From positions 1 to 28,561 of the forward strand of contig CAZKWY010000009.1 of NCBI GenBank assembly GCA_964556655.1: 28,561 nt of DNA, read 5' to 3'. Within the stretch, counting starts at the first letter, position 1. Each line of letters opens with the position of its first letter. This stretch comes from CAZKWY01 sp964556655. Its GTDB lineage: Bacteria > Patescibacteriota > Minisyncoccia > Portnoybacterales > UBA2143. This document shows, in pieces, positions 7,729-15,928 of the stretch. The notes below the pieces were generated by a model. That model was given only the letters and a program-made list of their open reading frames with translations. It did not search any database and had not been told where the DNA came from. Position numbers and translations under genes: made by a program.

Positions 7729-9378
7729 TTAATGCTCGCTAACTGCTTTAAGCATTTCCTCAAAAGAAATAAGCCCTTTGAGCGCTTTCATTACTCCATC
7801 CTGCTTCATGGTAATCATTCCCTGCCTTTTGCCTTCTTCTTTTATTTTCGATTCGCTCATCCCTTCGTTAACTACCTCTTCTAATTGAGAACTCATTTTA
7901 ATCATCTCATAAAGAGCTATTCTGCCTTTTGTTCCTTTACCGCCGCATAACTCGCATCCTTCGCCCCTATAAATGTAGTAAGGTTTTTCAAAAAGAGATT
8001 TTTCTCTATCTCTAGAGACCATCCTTTCTAATTCCTCGTCGATGAGCCTTTCTATCTTAGACGGAGCTTTGATCTTTTTCTTGCATTTAGGACAAAGCCG
8101 CCGAACCAAGCGCTGGGCTACTGCCAAATTCAAGGAGGGAGGCAGCAAGAACGGCCCTATCCCCATATCTACCAATCTTGGGATAACACCCATAGCATTG
8201 TTAGTATGAAGGGTAGAAAGAAGGATATGCCCTGTTAAAGCGGCGTGGATGGCCAAATCCGCGGTTTCTTCGTCTCTAATCTCGCCTACCATAATGATGT
8301 CAGGGTCCTGCCTTAAAATATGCCTCAATCCTGTAGCAAAAGTGTAATTAATTTCCGGCCTGATTTGAGACTGATTAACGCCTTCTACATAATACTCTAC
8401 CGGATCTTCTAAGCTGACGATGTTGCTTCCTTCGCAGTTAAGCTTGTTTAAAATAGAATAAAGGGTGGTTGTTTTTCCAGAGCCTGTCGGTCCGGTAATT
8501 AAAATCATCCCATAGGGCTTCTTGATCCCTTCCTCTAAAGTTTCCAGATTATAACCGTCAAGACCCAAATCAGTAAAGGTCTTTAAGCCCAGGGAAGGGT
8601 CTAAAACCCTTAACACAGCCTTTTCTCCGCCTACTGTAGGAAAAGTAGAAACTCTAAAATCTATCTTTTTCCCGCCGATTTTAGCATGAAAGCGGCCGTC
8701 TTGAGGGACTCTAGTTTCGTCAATTTTTAATGTAGCTAAAATCTTAATCCTTGAAATAACCGATGATTGAATATCAGGAGGCAGAATTAAGCTTGTATAA
8801 AGAACACCATCTACGCGGAAACGAACTTTAGTATTTTCTTCTGTTGGTTCAATATGAACATCGGAAGCTCGGCCTTCGGTAGCATGACGCAGAATAACAG
8901 CTACGATTTTAGTGATAGGCGCTTCGGCAACAATACGCTCGGCTATCTCTGAAACATCTTCTTTTTTCTTGGCGGATTTTTTTTCCTCTTCCTTTTCTTC
9001 CAGTTCTTTTTCTAATTCTTTGAGAGCTTTTTGCACTTCCCCGCGCAAGGTTCGGTACTGATTAAGAACGTTTTTCAGGCTTTCTTTGGTAATAAGATAA
9101 GCCTCAAGCCTAAGACCGTTTCTTTGGGCAATAAAACGCAGCGCTTCTTTGGCTCTTAAGTCTCCAGGATCAACCATTCCTACTTCTAAAACATCTCCTT
9201 TCTTGTCAATAGGAACAAAACCATAAAAAGAAGCCGCCTCTTCCGGAATCTCTTTTAAAACATCTATCGGAATCTTACGCTCAGTTAAGTCGATAAAAGG
9301 GACTTGCGAACTATCGCCGGTTTTTTTGCCGACATCCATTGTCTTTTCATTTTTCTTTTGCTCTTTTTTATTGTCCAT
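7729..9378 (-). CDS. pilB: Pilus extension ATPase (PilB/GspE)
   Basis: 549 residues. PilB is the hexameric ATPase that drives pilin polymerisation on PilC. An MshEN-type N-terminal domain (IPIDVLKEIPEEAASFYGFVPI) is followed by a charged Glu/Lys linker at about 113-140. The ATPase core has ASDVHIEP, Walker A GPTGSGKTT (296-304), the Asp box SLEDPVEYYVEGVNQ, Walker B DPDIIMVGEIRDEET and the His box HILLSTLHTN. A zinc-binding tetracysteine is present (C429-PK-C432 and C475-EL-C478), typical of PilB and GspE and absent from PilT. The gene lies 47 nt after the PilP-position gene, in the same operon. No Shine-Dalgarno is clear. Confidence 0.96.
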   Translation of the reverse strand: MDNKKEQKKNEKTMDVGKKTGDSSQVPFIDLTERKIPIDVLKEIPEEAASFYGFVPIDKKGDVLEVGMVDPGDLRAKEALRFIAQRNGLRLEAYLITKESLKNVLNQYRTLRGEVQKALKELEKELEEKEEEKKSAKKKEDVSEIAERIVAEAPITKIVAVILRHATEGRASDVHIEPTEENTKVRFRVDGVLYTSLILPPDIQSSVISRIKILATLKIDETRVPQDGRFHAKIGGKKIDFRVSTFPTVGGEKAVLRVLDPSLGLKTFTDLGLDGYNLETLEEGIKKPYGMILITGPTGSGKTTTLYSILNKLNCEGSNIVSLEDPVEYYVEGVNQSQIRPEINYTFATGLRHILRQDPDIIMVGEIRDEETADLAIHAALTGHILLSTLHTNNAMGVIPRLVDMGIGPFLLPPSLNLAVAQRLVRRLCPKCKKKIKAPSKIERLIDEELERMVSRDREKSLFEKPYYIYRGEGCELCGGKGTKGRIALYEMIKMSSQLEEVVNEGMSESKIKEEGKRQGMITMKQDGVMKALKGLISFEEMLKAVSEH

Positions 9379-9425
9379 GAGATCTTAATCATAATAAAAG
9401 TGCCAATTAACTTTCTTTCTATTAA

Positions 9426-9767
9426 TCAACCCCCGTAAGGGACAAAAGGGTTGGCACGTCCTTTCTCGCCTATCTCCAAAGGCCATTCTCCATAGCTTCT
9501 CAGCGATTTAAAAAGCGAGTTCTTCAAAAAAATTTGGTCAAAATCAATTCTTTGAGAAGCGGATTTCACTTCATTAATCTGGCTCTTGTTAGACTCTAAA
9601 AAAATGCCTTCTGGATTAACATAACTAGCTTCAAAAGGATCAAAATAATAATAGACCACTCCTAGAATAACTAAAACCAGAAAAAACAAAACAAAGGTCA
9701 TGATGCGATTACGACGGTTCTTCGGAGAGGGAATATCATCTTTTTTTGGCAAAATACTAAACCCCAT
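9426..9767 (-). CDS. Small single-pass pilus-operon protein in the PilP position
   Basis: 113 residues. A cytoplasmic basic N-terminus (PKKDDIPSPKNRRNR) is followed by a transmembrane helix at about 23-42 and an extracytoplasmic tail ending in a Gly-rich motif (SYGEWPLEIGEKGRANPFVPY). It lies 9 nt after pilO and before pilB, where pilP is found in many pilMNOPQ operons. I see no sequence similarity to PilP, no lipobox, and no secretin gene nearby. A replacement for PilP, linking the PilMNO platform to the cell wall of a single-membrane cell, is inference. The ANPFVPY ending looks conserved enough to test across Parcubacteria. Confidence 0.75.
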   Translation of the reverse strand: MGFSILPKKDDIPSPKNRRNRIMTFVLFFLVLVILGVVYYYFDPFEASYVNPEGIFLESNKSQINEVKSASQRIDFDQIFLKNSLFKSLRSYGEWPLEIGEKGRANPFVPYGG

Positions 9768-9776
9768 AATAATTAA

Positions 9777-10427
9777 CTATTTTAAATAATAAGCTTCGAG
9801 CTTTAGGGAAAAATTAAGGAATTCAACGGATGTTTCTTCCTCCGCAGAAGTAGCAGCTGGCTTCCCCGCAAAGGTTATAGAAGATGGATTCATTGGTTGA
9901 ATATTCTTTTCTATGCTGGCAAGAAACGCCTTAAAAGAGCTATAAGCTCCGCTCAATGATAAATTCGCCGAGACAGTAGACATGTTAACTTCCTGCCCAG
10001 AAGAGCTCTCTTCTAAAGAAGCTATTTGACTGGAACTTTTTTCAGCGAAAGAAGGATTTCCGCTAGAGCTAGGCCTAGAGCTAGATATAGATTTTTCTTC
10101 TGAATCAGCCGCGCTAAAGTTCATTGAGCTAAGCAAAAGACCATTATTGCTTGCTAAGGCGTCAAATTGAACTATTAGATAAGGGACGTCTTGTTCTTGA
10201 GGCAGAGCGTTAACCGCCCTTTCCGCTTCTTCTCTGACTTGCTGATATTTCTGTTTTAATTGGTTTGTTTTGCTGATTAGTTCCTGAACCTCTGATTTTT
10301 CATCTTTATATTTACCTATTTCATTCCTCAAAAAACCAACATACGACCAAAGCGGCTTAGCGACAAAAAAGATTAAGCCAAGGCTGATAAGAAAACTAAT
10401 GATGCTAATATAACTTCTTTTTTCCAT
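9777..10427 (-). CDS. pilO: PilO-like pilus alignment protein
   Basis: 216 residues. An N-terminal transmembrane helix (7-27) is followed by a coiled coil (about 35-75, KDEKSEVQELISKTNQLKQK), a segment NALPQEQDVPYLIVQFDALA typical of PilO, a Ser-rich linker (about 112-150), and a ferredoxin-like C-terminal domain (LSLSGAYSSFKAFLASIEKN). PilO pairs with PilN in the inner-membrane alignment complex that PilM docks onto. The gene starts one base after the pilN stop, indicating translational coupling. Sequence identity in this family is low, so assignment rests on architecture and gene order as well as the ALP and FKAFL motifs. Confidence 0.85.
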   Translation of the reverse strand: MEKRSYISIISFLISLGLIFFVAKPLWSYVGFLRNEIGKYKDEKSEVQELISKTNQLKQKYQQVREEAERAVNALPQEQDVPYLIVQFDALASNNGLLLSSMNFSAADSEEKSISSSRPSSSGNPSFAEKSSSQIASLEESSSGQEVNMSTVSANLSLSGAYSSFKAFLASIEKNIQPMNPSSITFAGKPAATSAEEETSVEFLNFSLKLEAYYLK

Positions 10428-10428
10428 G

Positions 10429-11043
10429 TTAAAAAGATGGGCGCTCTTTTAAAAAGCTGCTGTCTATTCTTAATTCCATAGACGAAGCGGCTTGCCCGAA
10501 AGTATCCAACGATATTTCTCCAAGACTAACTTTTTTAATTCTCTCATCGTTTCTAAAGGCCACCGCTTGTCTCGCCATCGTCTTATAATTAGAGACCATT
10601 ACATTAACTTTAATTTCACTCTTGTTTAAATCAGCGCTAAAATTAGTAAATTGAACGTTAGGAAGAGTAAGCTCTTCCAACAAATCAAAAATATTAGAAG
10701 CATAAACTCGATCATCTATACTCCCCTTGAGCGCCTCTATGGTGCGAGACAGTTTAATAAAATTATCCTCTGCCTCTTTGTCTCTTTGCTGGTGCAAAGA
10801 ATTAACTTCCTTAAAAAGATCTTCTTTTTCGCTCTTGAGGCTGGAACGATAAAGCCATAAACCAAGACAGGCCATCACTGTCAAGACTAAAAGCAAAATT
10901 GAAAGATAGAACCAAAGACCGCCCTTTTGAAAAAAGACATCATTTAAATAATGCCCAAAACGACTAATCCCTCTTTTGGAAGAAGGCATCCCCCGGCGAG
11001 ACACCTGTTCCTTGTATTCTTTTGGCATCAACTTGATATCCAT
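10429..11043 (-). CDS. pilN: PilN-like pilus alignment protein
   Basis: 204 residues. The short cytoplasmic N-terminus begins MDIKLMPKEYKEQ, matching the conserved INLLP-type segment by which PilN binds PilM. A transmembrane helix at about 44-66 is followed by a coiled coil (LKSEKEDLFKEVNSLHQQRDK) and a C-terminal domain with LLEELTLPNVQFTNFS. The product should dimerise with PilO. It starts 4 nt after pilM and ends one base before pilO, a tight MNO block. Assignment combines architecture with gene order. Confidence 0.88.
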   Translation of the reverse strand: MDIKLMPKEYKEQVSRRGMPSSKRGISRFGHYLNDVFFQKGGLWFYLSILLLVLTVMACLGLWLYRSSLKSEKEDLFKEVNSLHQQRDKEAEDNFIKLSRTIEALKGSIDDRVYASNIFDLLEELTLPNVQFTNFSADLNKSEIKVNVMVSNYKTMARQAVAFRNDERIKKVSLGEISLDTFGQAASSMELRIDSSFLKERPSF

Positions 11044-11047
11044 AAAC

Positions 11048-12112
11048 CTATTCTCTCATTGCCAGCCCCATTGCCACAGCCAAAGAAGGCCCAATTTCTT
11101 TAAGCGCGTTTTTTAGGGCCGGCTGATGGGCTACTCTGGCAAAAGGATCACCCATAGAAATATCCACTGATAATCGGCTGGCTACCCGTTCGCTAAAACC
11201 GGGCAATAAAACAAATTTACCAGCCATCAAGCATTTTTCTATTTTCCTCTTATATTTTTCTTGATAAGAAATAGCCACTTTTTCTATTCCGCTAATAATA
11301 TTTTCTAAAACGCTTCCGGTCGCCTCTCTGATACGCGCCTTTTTTTCAGGCGAAAGATCTGCTTCAGGGGCCATTTTCGCGTTTTGTTCTACTTCTTTAA
11401 AAGAAACATCCGCTTTTTCGGCAATCGCTTTGATTGCCCGCAACCCTCCCGTCTCTAAATTATGCGTTATCCTAATAAAGCCGTTATCAATAATGCTAAC
11501 ATTAATAGAACGCGCTCCCGCATCAATTAAAAGGATAGAACTTTTATCGTTCCCTACCAAGGAACGAGCTAGGCTGAAAGTTTCTTCTTCTACGCCTTTT
11601 AACTTTATATCTGCCATCTTAGCAATTTCCTTGTAGTCCTCTATGTTTTTTTTAGGCACTGCCAAAAGAAGAATTTGCTTGCTTGATTGTTTTTCCGAGC
11701 CGGGAATAACAGTCCAGTCTAAAACTACTTCTGAAACCGGCACCGGAACATATTTTTTTGCTTCAAAAGGAACAGCTGAAGAAATTTCTTTTTCTGACAT
11801 AACCTCTGGAAAATCTATCAGCGTAGAAAAGCTTGAATAGACAGGTATAGAAAAATATGCCTCTTTAGAGTTCATCCGCGCTTTTTTAATCACTCGTTTT
11901 ATTATTTCAGCAGCCTGCTGATTGGGAACGCCCAGCGAACTCGCTTTTGTCTGATAGCTGTTTTCTTGAAGATACTTTCCTAGAGAATAAAGACCGTAGT
12001 TTTTCAGTTTATACCTTTCGTTTTCCTTTTCTAATTCAACTATTTTAAACGCCGAAGCACCGATATCAATCCCTAAAGAACTCGCAGGCGTACCTCTGAA
12101 CAAAGAAATCAT
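11048..12112 (-). CDS. pilM: Actin-like pilus assembly ATPase (PilM)
   Basis: 354 residues, the normal PilM length. PilM is a cytoplasmic actin/FtsA-fold protein that binds the N-terminus of PilN. The phosphate-1 loop is SLGIDIGASAFKIVEL near the start; later blocks include AYFSIPVYSSFSTLIDFPEV, EISSAVPFEAKKYVP (the SHS2-like region), SILLIDAGARSINVSII (phosphate-2) and CLMAGKFVLLPGF (adenosine region), all typical of the family. It is the first gene of the operon. It has a good Shine-Dalgarno (GAGG, about 8 nt before the ATG) and a strong promoter in the 46-nt gap shared with comF. Confidence 0.95.
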   Translation of the reverse strand: MISLFRGTPASSLGIDIGASAFKIVELEKENERYKLKNYGLYSLGKYLQENSYQTKASSLGVPNQQAAEIIKRVIKKARMNSKEAYFSIPVYSSFSTLIDFPEVMSEKEISSAVPFEAKKYVPVPVSEVVLDWTVIPGSEKQSSKQILLLAVPKKNIEDYKEIAKMADIKLKGVEEETFSLARSLVGNDKSSILLIDAGARSINVSIIDNGFIRITHNLETGGLRAIKAIAEKADVSFKEVEQNAKMAPEADLSPEKKARIREATGSVLENIISGIEKVAISYQEKYKRKIEKCLMAGKFVLLPGFSERVASRLSVDISMGDPFARVAHQPALKNALKEIGPSLAVAMGLAMRE

Positions 12113-12135
12113 TTCTATTTCCTCTATTTGTTGTT

Positions 12136-12165
12136 ATTATATCATAGCCTCTAAAATCATGACAA
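12136..12165 (-). promoter_or_regulatory. Promoter of the pilMNO-pilB operon
   Basis: On the minus strand: -35 TTGTCA (12165-12160), 18-bp spacer, -10 TATAAT (12141-12136) with an upstream TG forming an extended -10. The predicted start is near 12129, giving a leader of about 17 nt that contains the GAGG site of pilM. The -35 overlaps the start of comF on the other strand. Confidence 0.7.
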
Positions 12166-12878
12166 AAAAGATATCCACAATGCCTAAAAGAATTGGGGAA
12201 ATTATTTCCGACTCGCAAAAATTTTTCTTAGATTTACTTTTTCCCATTAAATGTCTTTCCTGCGGCAGAGAGAAAGAGTTTGTCTGTCAAAAATGCTTAG
12301 AGAGCGTTGCCGTCAGTAAAGAAACGCCCTTTGAAGCGATCAGCCAGGCCAGCTCTCTAGACGGCTTACTCATAGCAGGATACTACGAAAATCCTTTGTT
12401 AAGAAAAATGATCCACTCTTTTAAATATGACTTCATTAAAGACCTGGCAGGACCGATAAGCTTTCTGATGGTAAAAAGAATAGAAGAATATCCTTTTTTG
12501 ATCGCCGAAAAGGAGAGTGTTTTTCTTGTTCCTGTCCCCCTTCATAAAAAGAGATTACGATGGCGCGGATTTAACCAAGCCGCCCTTTTGGCTCAAGAAA
12601 TCAGCCTTAAAACCAACATCAAAACAGCTGATAATATTTTACTTCGCCATAAATATGATGTTCCGCAAGCCAAAACAGGAAATTCCCAGCAAAGGAAAGA
12701 AAATATTAAAAATTCTTTTTCGCTAATGAAAAGGCAGCCAAATTTTTCTTTCGCTGACAAAACCTTTATTCTCGTAGACGATGTTGCCGCCACATGCGGA
12801 ACTTTGGAAGAATGCGCTCTCCCCCTAAAAGAGCTTCGGCCTCGTAAAATTATCGGCCTCGTTGCCGCCAAAGGATAA
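12159..12878 (+). CDS. comF: ComF-family phosphoribosyltransferase-like competence protein
   Basis: 239 residues from ATG 12159; ATG 12180 (232 residues) is also possible. A zinc ribbon opens the protein (C32-LS-C35 and C43-QK-C46). The body is a type I phosphoribosyltransferase fold with PVPLHKKRLRWRGFNQAALLA and the PRPP loop TFILVDDVAATCGTL, both hallmarks of ComF. ComF works with the ComFA helicase in bringing single-stranded DNA into the cytoplasm in transformable bacteria. It diverges from pilM over a 46-nt gap, which ties it to the pilus in a DNA-uptake setting; ComEC and ComFA are not in this window. No Shine-Dalgarno is seen. Confidence 0.92.
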   Translation: MTKKISTMPKRIGEIISDSQKFFLDLLFPIKCLSCGREKEFVCQKCLESVAVSKETPFEAISQASSLDGLLIAGYYENPLLRKMIHSFKYDFIKDLAGPISFLMVKRIEEYPFLIAEKESVFLVPVPLHKKRLRWRGFNQAALLAQEISLKTNIKTADNILLRHKYDVPQAKTGNSQQRKENIKNSFSLMKRQPNFSFADKTFILVDDVAATCGTLEECALPLKELRPRKIIGLVAAKG

Positions 12879-12908
12879 TTGACTAAGCTATCTGGCTAGT
12901 GGTAAAAT
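12879..12908 (+). promoter_or_regulatory. tRNA-Ser promoter
   Basis: -35 TTGACT (12879-12884), 18-bp spacer, -10 TAAAAT (12903-12908). The predicted start near 12915 is about 11 nt before the mature tRNA 5' end. The -35 begins directly after the comF stop. Confidence 0.65.
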
Positions 12909-12925
12909 ATTTTAAAAGACATTAC

Positions 12926-13011
<86 letters not shown>

Positions 13012-13025
13012 AAAATGTAACTTCC

Positions 13026-13096
13026 GCTTCCGAGAGGAAGCCGGATGACCGCGCCGAAGGCGCGGGAGGAGGCAAAAAACAGCGTCGCTTCGCGAC
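13026..13096 (+). repeat. Three consecutive short GC-rich hairpins after tRNA-Ser
   Basis: Perfect stems at 13026-13041 (GCTTCC-GAGA-GGAAGC), 13049-13065 (CCGCGCC-GAA-GGCGCGG) and 13084-13096 (GTCGC-TTC-GCGAC), in a GC-rich island within AT-rich DNA. No U run follows closely, so they do not form an ordinary terminator. They could be REP-like elements, tRNA processing or termination signals, or a small structured RNA. Confidence 0.6.
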
Positions 13097-13180
13097 AAAA
13101 TCTTTTGGCGAAAACAACATCATCTTAGATAAAAAAATTGACGCCATTGATAGATTTTAAATTTTCTTTAAAGAATTAAA

Positions 13181-13663
13181 ATGGCTAAAAAACCAACCCC
13201 GTCCCCAGAAGTAATTTCATGGACGGCAATTGAGAATAGTAATTACCCCAAAAGCGCCTATTGGTATTTATCCCTTTCTTTGATAGCAATTCTCTTAGCT
13301 GGCTGGGCTGTCTTTACAAAAAACTTCCTTTTTGCTTTCATTGTCGGAACAAGCTATTTCTCTCTCATTATCTATTCCATTAGAAAGCCAGAATCTATTA
13401 AAGTTTCTATCTCTTCTAAGGGCATTAAAGTCGGCTCTTTTCTTTATCGATTTAGCGACTTGAAATCATTTTGGATCTTTTACGAACCGCCTGTAAGAGA
13501 AATCAGCCTCCGCGGAAAAAGGCGCACAACACCATATATCAAAGTCCCGCTCAGTGAAAACATTAATCCCTCTTTTATAAGAAAAGCTCTCTTAAGTTAT
13601 TTGCCGGAAAAAAAGCATCGAGAATCAGTTATGGAAAATTTAGCCCGACAACTAGGATTTTAA
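13181..13663 (+). CDS. Conserved two-helix membrane protein of unknown function
   Basis: 160 residues. The N-terminus has EVISWTAIENSNYPKSAYWY just before two adjacent transmembrane helices (about 28-45 and 49-66). A cytoplasmic domain follows, with RKPESIKVSISSKGIKVG, a YRFSDLKSFWIFYEPP motif, and a C-terminal LLSYLPEKKHRESVMENLARQLGF. The EISWTA..KS..WY start, FWI core and EYLGF-like end match a family I associate with Parcubacteria and relatives; the function is not known and the domain suggests a PH-like fold at most. tRNA-Arg begins 3 nt after the stop, so the two probably share a transcript. Confidence 0.85.
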   Translation: MAKKPTPSPEVISWTAIENSNYPKSAYWYLSLSLIAILLAGWAVFTKNFLFAFIVGTSYFSLIIYSIRKPESIKVSISSKGIKVGSFLYRFSDLKSFWIFYEPPVREISLRGKRRTTPYIKVPLSENINPSFIRKALLSYLPEKKHRESVMENLARQLGF

Positions 13664-13666
13664 TAT

Positions 13667-13738
13667 GTCCCTATAGCTCAAGGGATAGAGCGCGGCTTTG
13701 CGGAGGCCGAGATCGAGGTTCGAGTCCTCGTAGGGACA
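13667..13738 (+). tRNA. tRNA-Arg with anticodon GCG
   Basis: 72 nt. Acceptor GTCCCTA/TAGGGAC with discriminator A; D arm GCTC-AAGGGATA-GAGC, typical of arginine tRNAs with A20; anticodon stem CGGCT/GGCCG and loop TTGCGGA giving GCG at 34-36; T arm CGAGG-TTCGAGT-CCTCG. CCA is not encoded. Most bacteria use an ACG (inosine) tRNA for CGU and CGC instead. The variable loop is four nt. Confidence 0.9.
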
Positions 13739-13748
13739 CACTCGCCCC

Positions 13749-13779
13749 AAGGACTGTCCTTCAAGGACAGTCCTTTTTT
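13749..13779 (+). terminator. Terminator after tRNA-Arg, made of the AAGGACTGTCC repeat
   Basis: An 11-bp perfect stem (AAGGACTGTCC, loop TTCAA, GGACAGTCCTT) runs into six T. It would end the membrane-protein/tRNA-Arg transcript. The stem is the repeat described separately. Confidence 0.8.
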
Positions 13780-13789
13780 GACAGTCCTT
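13749..13789. repeat. AAGGACTGTCC repeat cluster upstream of recG (3 half-sites)
   Basis: Half-sites at 13749-13759, 13765-13775 and 13780-13789. The third carries TTTTTTGACAGTCC, which contains a consensus -35 hexamer (TTGACA, 13778-13783) pointing towards recG. Matching copies occur after recG. Confidence 0.8.
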
Positions 13790-13819
13790 AGGGCAGCCTT
13801 TGAACGAAATCATTTTTTT

Positions 13820-15895
13820 ATGCTGACTTTAAATTCTAAAATTGAAGAGATAAATAAAGTGGGGCCTGCTTACTTAAAAAAACTCCATCGGCTTAAAATA
13901 GCGACGATAAGAGACCTTCTTTTTCATTTTCCTCACCGCTACGAAGACTTTAGCCAAATTATGCCTATCAGCGAAGTTAAAAGAAATGAAAAAATCACTG
14001 TCCGCGGAAAAATCAAAGAAATAGAAAATAGACAAGCTTTTAGAAAAAGAATGTCTTTGACTGAAGCAGTGATCGAAGACGATACTGGCGCTATAAAAAG
14101 CGTTTGGTTTAACCAGCCTTATTTAACTAAAACCTTAAAAAGAGGAAGGATAGTCAATCTTTCTGGCAAAACTTCTTTTAAAAAAGAACTTTTTTTATCC
14201 AATCCAATCTATGAGATAGCAGGCTCTTGTAAAAATACGACCCATACAGGAAGATTGGTGCCTGTTTACCATGAGACAGAAAAATTAAGCTCTCGCTACC
14301 TCCGCTATCTGATTAGACCTCTTTTATCTTTAGCCTACCAAATTAACGACTTTCTCCCTTGGCAGATAAAAAAAGAATATCAGTTAATGGATGCCGCTCA
14401 AGCTATCAAGCAAATCCATTTTCCCGGCAGCTTGGAAGCCAGCCAAAAGGCGCGCCAGAGACTGGCTTTTGACGAGCTTTTTCTAATCCAGATGACTACT
14501 CTTTTGCAAAAACAAAAGCTAACTGAAAAAAGAGCTATTAAAATTCCTTTTGAGCAAGAAACAGTCAAGTTATTTGTCAAAAATCTCCCTTTTAAGCTTA
14601 CTAACGACCAAAGAATAGCCGCTTGGGAAGTATTTCAAGATATTCAAAAAGACAAGCCCATGAACCGCCTCCTTAATGGAGATGTTGGCTCGGGGAAAAC
14701 TATGGTTGCGATAATGGCAAGCCTGTCAGCCAGCAAAGCCAAATGCCAGACTGCCTTAATGGCCCCCACAGAAGTGCTTGCCAAGCAGCATTTTCAAACC
14801 TTTAATAATTTTTTAAAGAAAAAGGGATCTAAAATCGTTCTTTTGACAGGCGCCGACGCGCGCATCAACACAAACAAAAAAAACAATAAAGAATCCCTCA
14901 AAAAAGCGATTAAAGAAGGCCAAGCTAATATTATTATCGGCACTCATGCCCTCATCCAAGAAGACATTTCTTTTAAAAAGCTAGCTTTGGCCATTGTTGA
15001 CGAACAGCATCGCTTTGGCGTCGCTCAGAGAGCTGCCTTGCAAAAAAGCATTTACCATCTCAAGGACGGAATGCCGGCTATTCCCCATCTTCTTTCTATG
15101 ACTGCTACGCCCATTCCGCGCACCCTCGCCCTCACCCTATACGGCGACTTAGACATCTCTTTAATCAAACAAATGCCCAAGGGAAGGCAAAAAATTATCA
15201 CCCGACTTATTTCTCCCCGCGAAAGAGAAAGCGCCTATCAATTCATTGCCCAACAGATTAAAAACAAAAGACAGGCTTTTATCATCTGTCCCCTAGTTGA
15301 AGAGTCAAAAAAATTAGAAGCTAAATCAGCTACTCAAGAATACGAAAGACTAGCCAAAGAAGTTTTTCCTAATTTTAAGCTTGCCCTTCTTCATGGCAGG
15401 CTTAGGGTTAAAGAGAAAGAAGAGATTATGGAAAAATTTAAGAAAGGCCGGATTGATATTTTGGTTTCTACTTCTGTAGTAGAGGTAGGCGTAGATATCC
15501 CTAATGCTGCCATTATGGTTATTGAAAATGCCGACCGCTTTGGCTTAGCCCAGCTCCATCAATTCAGAGGAAGAGTGGGCCGAGGAAAGCACCAATCGTA
15601 CTGCTTGCTTTTCGCTAATTCAGACCCGCAAGGCAACACCCAAAGACTAAGAGCGCTAGTTAAATCGCAAGATGGTTTTAAACTAGCAGAAAAAGATTTA
15701 AAGATAAGAGGGCCGGGAGAATTTACAGGCATCAGACAATGGGGCGCGCCTAATTTAATTATGGCTTCGCTCAATGATTTAGAGCTAATTAAAAAAAGCC
15801 GCCAAGCGGCGTCCCAGATTATAGAAAGAGATCTTATCAACTCATCTCTTCGCCAAAAAATCAGCCAGTTTCAGCAAAACATCCACCTTGAATAG
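13820..15895 (+). CDS. recG: ATP-dependent DNA helicase RecG
   Basis: 691 residues from ATG 13820; an earlier in-frame ATG (13778) lies in the terminator repeat and is rejected. RecG remodels stalled replication forks and branch-migrates Holliday junctions. The N-terminal wedge/OB domain (about 50-150, with KITVRGKIKEIENRQAF) binds the fork. The helicase core has Walker A LNGDVGSGKTMVA, DEQHRFG (DEAH-type box), SMTATPIPRTLAL, STSVVEVGVDIPNA and QFRGRVGRG. The C-terminus has GPGEFTGIRQWG and FKLAEKDLKIRG. Length and motifs match a complete enzyme. No Shine-Dalgarno is seen. A repeat-derived terminator follows 2 nt after the stop. Confidence 0.97.
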   Translation: MLTLNSKIEEINKVGPAYLKKLHRLKIATIRDLLFHFPHRYEDFSQIMPISEVKRNEKITVRGKIKEIENRQAFRKRMSLTEAVIEDDTGAIKSVWFNQPYLTKTLKRGRIVNLSGKTSFKKELFLSNPIYEIAGSCKNTTHTGRLVPVYHETEKLSSRYLRYLIRPLLSLAYQINDFLPWQIKKEYQLMDAAQAIKQIHFPGSLEASQKARQRLAFDELFLIQMTTLLQKQKLTEKRAIKIPFEQETVKLFVKNLPFKLTNDQRIAAWEVFQDIQKDKPMNRLLNGDVGSGKTMVAIMASLSASKAKCQTALMAPTEVLAKQHFQTFNNFLKKKGSKIVLLTGADARINTNKKNNKESLKKAIKEGQANIIIGTHALIQEDISFKKLALAIVDEQHRFGVAQRAALQKSIYHLKDGMPAIPHLLSMTATPIPRTLALTLYGDLDISLIKQMPKGRQKIITRLISPRERESAYQFIAQQIKNKRQAFIICPLVEESKKLEAKSATQEYERLAKEVFPNFKLALLHGRLRVKEKEEIMEKFKKGRIDILVSTSVVEVGVDIPNAAIMVIENADRFGLAQLHQFRGRVGRGKHQSYCLLFANSDPQGNTQRLRALVKSQDGFKLAEKDLKIRGPGEFTGIRQWGAPNLIMASLNDLELIKKSRQAASQIIERDLINSSLRQKISQFQQNIHLE

Positions 15896-15897
15896 CC

Positions 15898-15928
15898 AAG
15901 GACTGTCATTCTAGGACAGTCCTTTTTT
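15898..15928 (+). terminator. recG terminator, made of the same repeat
   Basis: AAGGACTGTC (15898-15907) pairs with GACAGTCCTT (15915-15924) over ten bp, with loop ATTCTAG, then a run of T to 15928. It follows the recG stop by two bases. Confidence 0.8.

Noticed and set aside
13778..13819. Fourteen-codon N-terminal extension of recG
   Set aside because: It falls in the terminator repeat and has no family similarity; the family's start matches the ATG at 13820.
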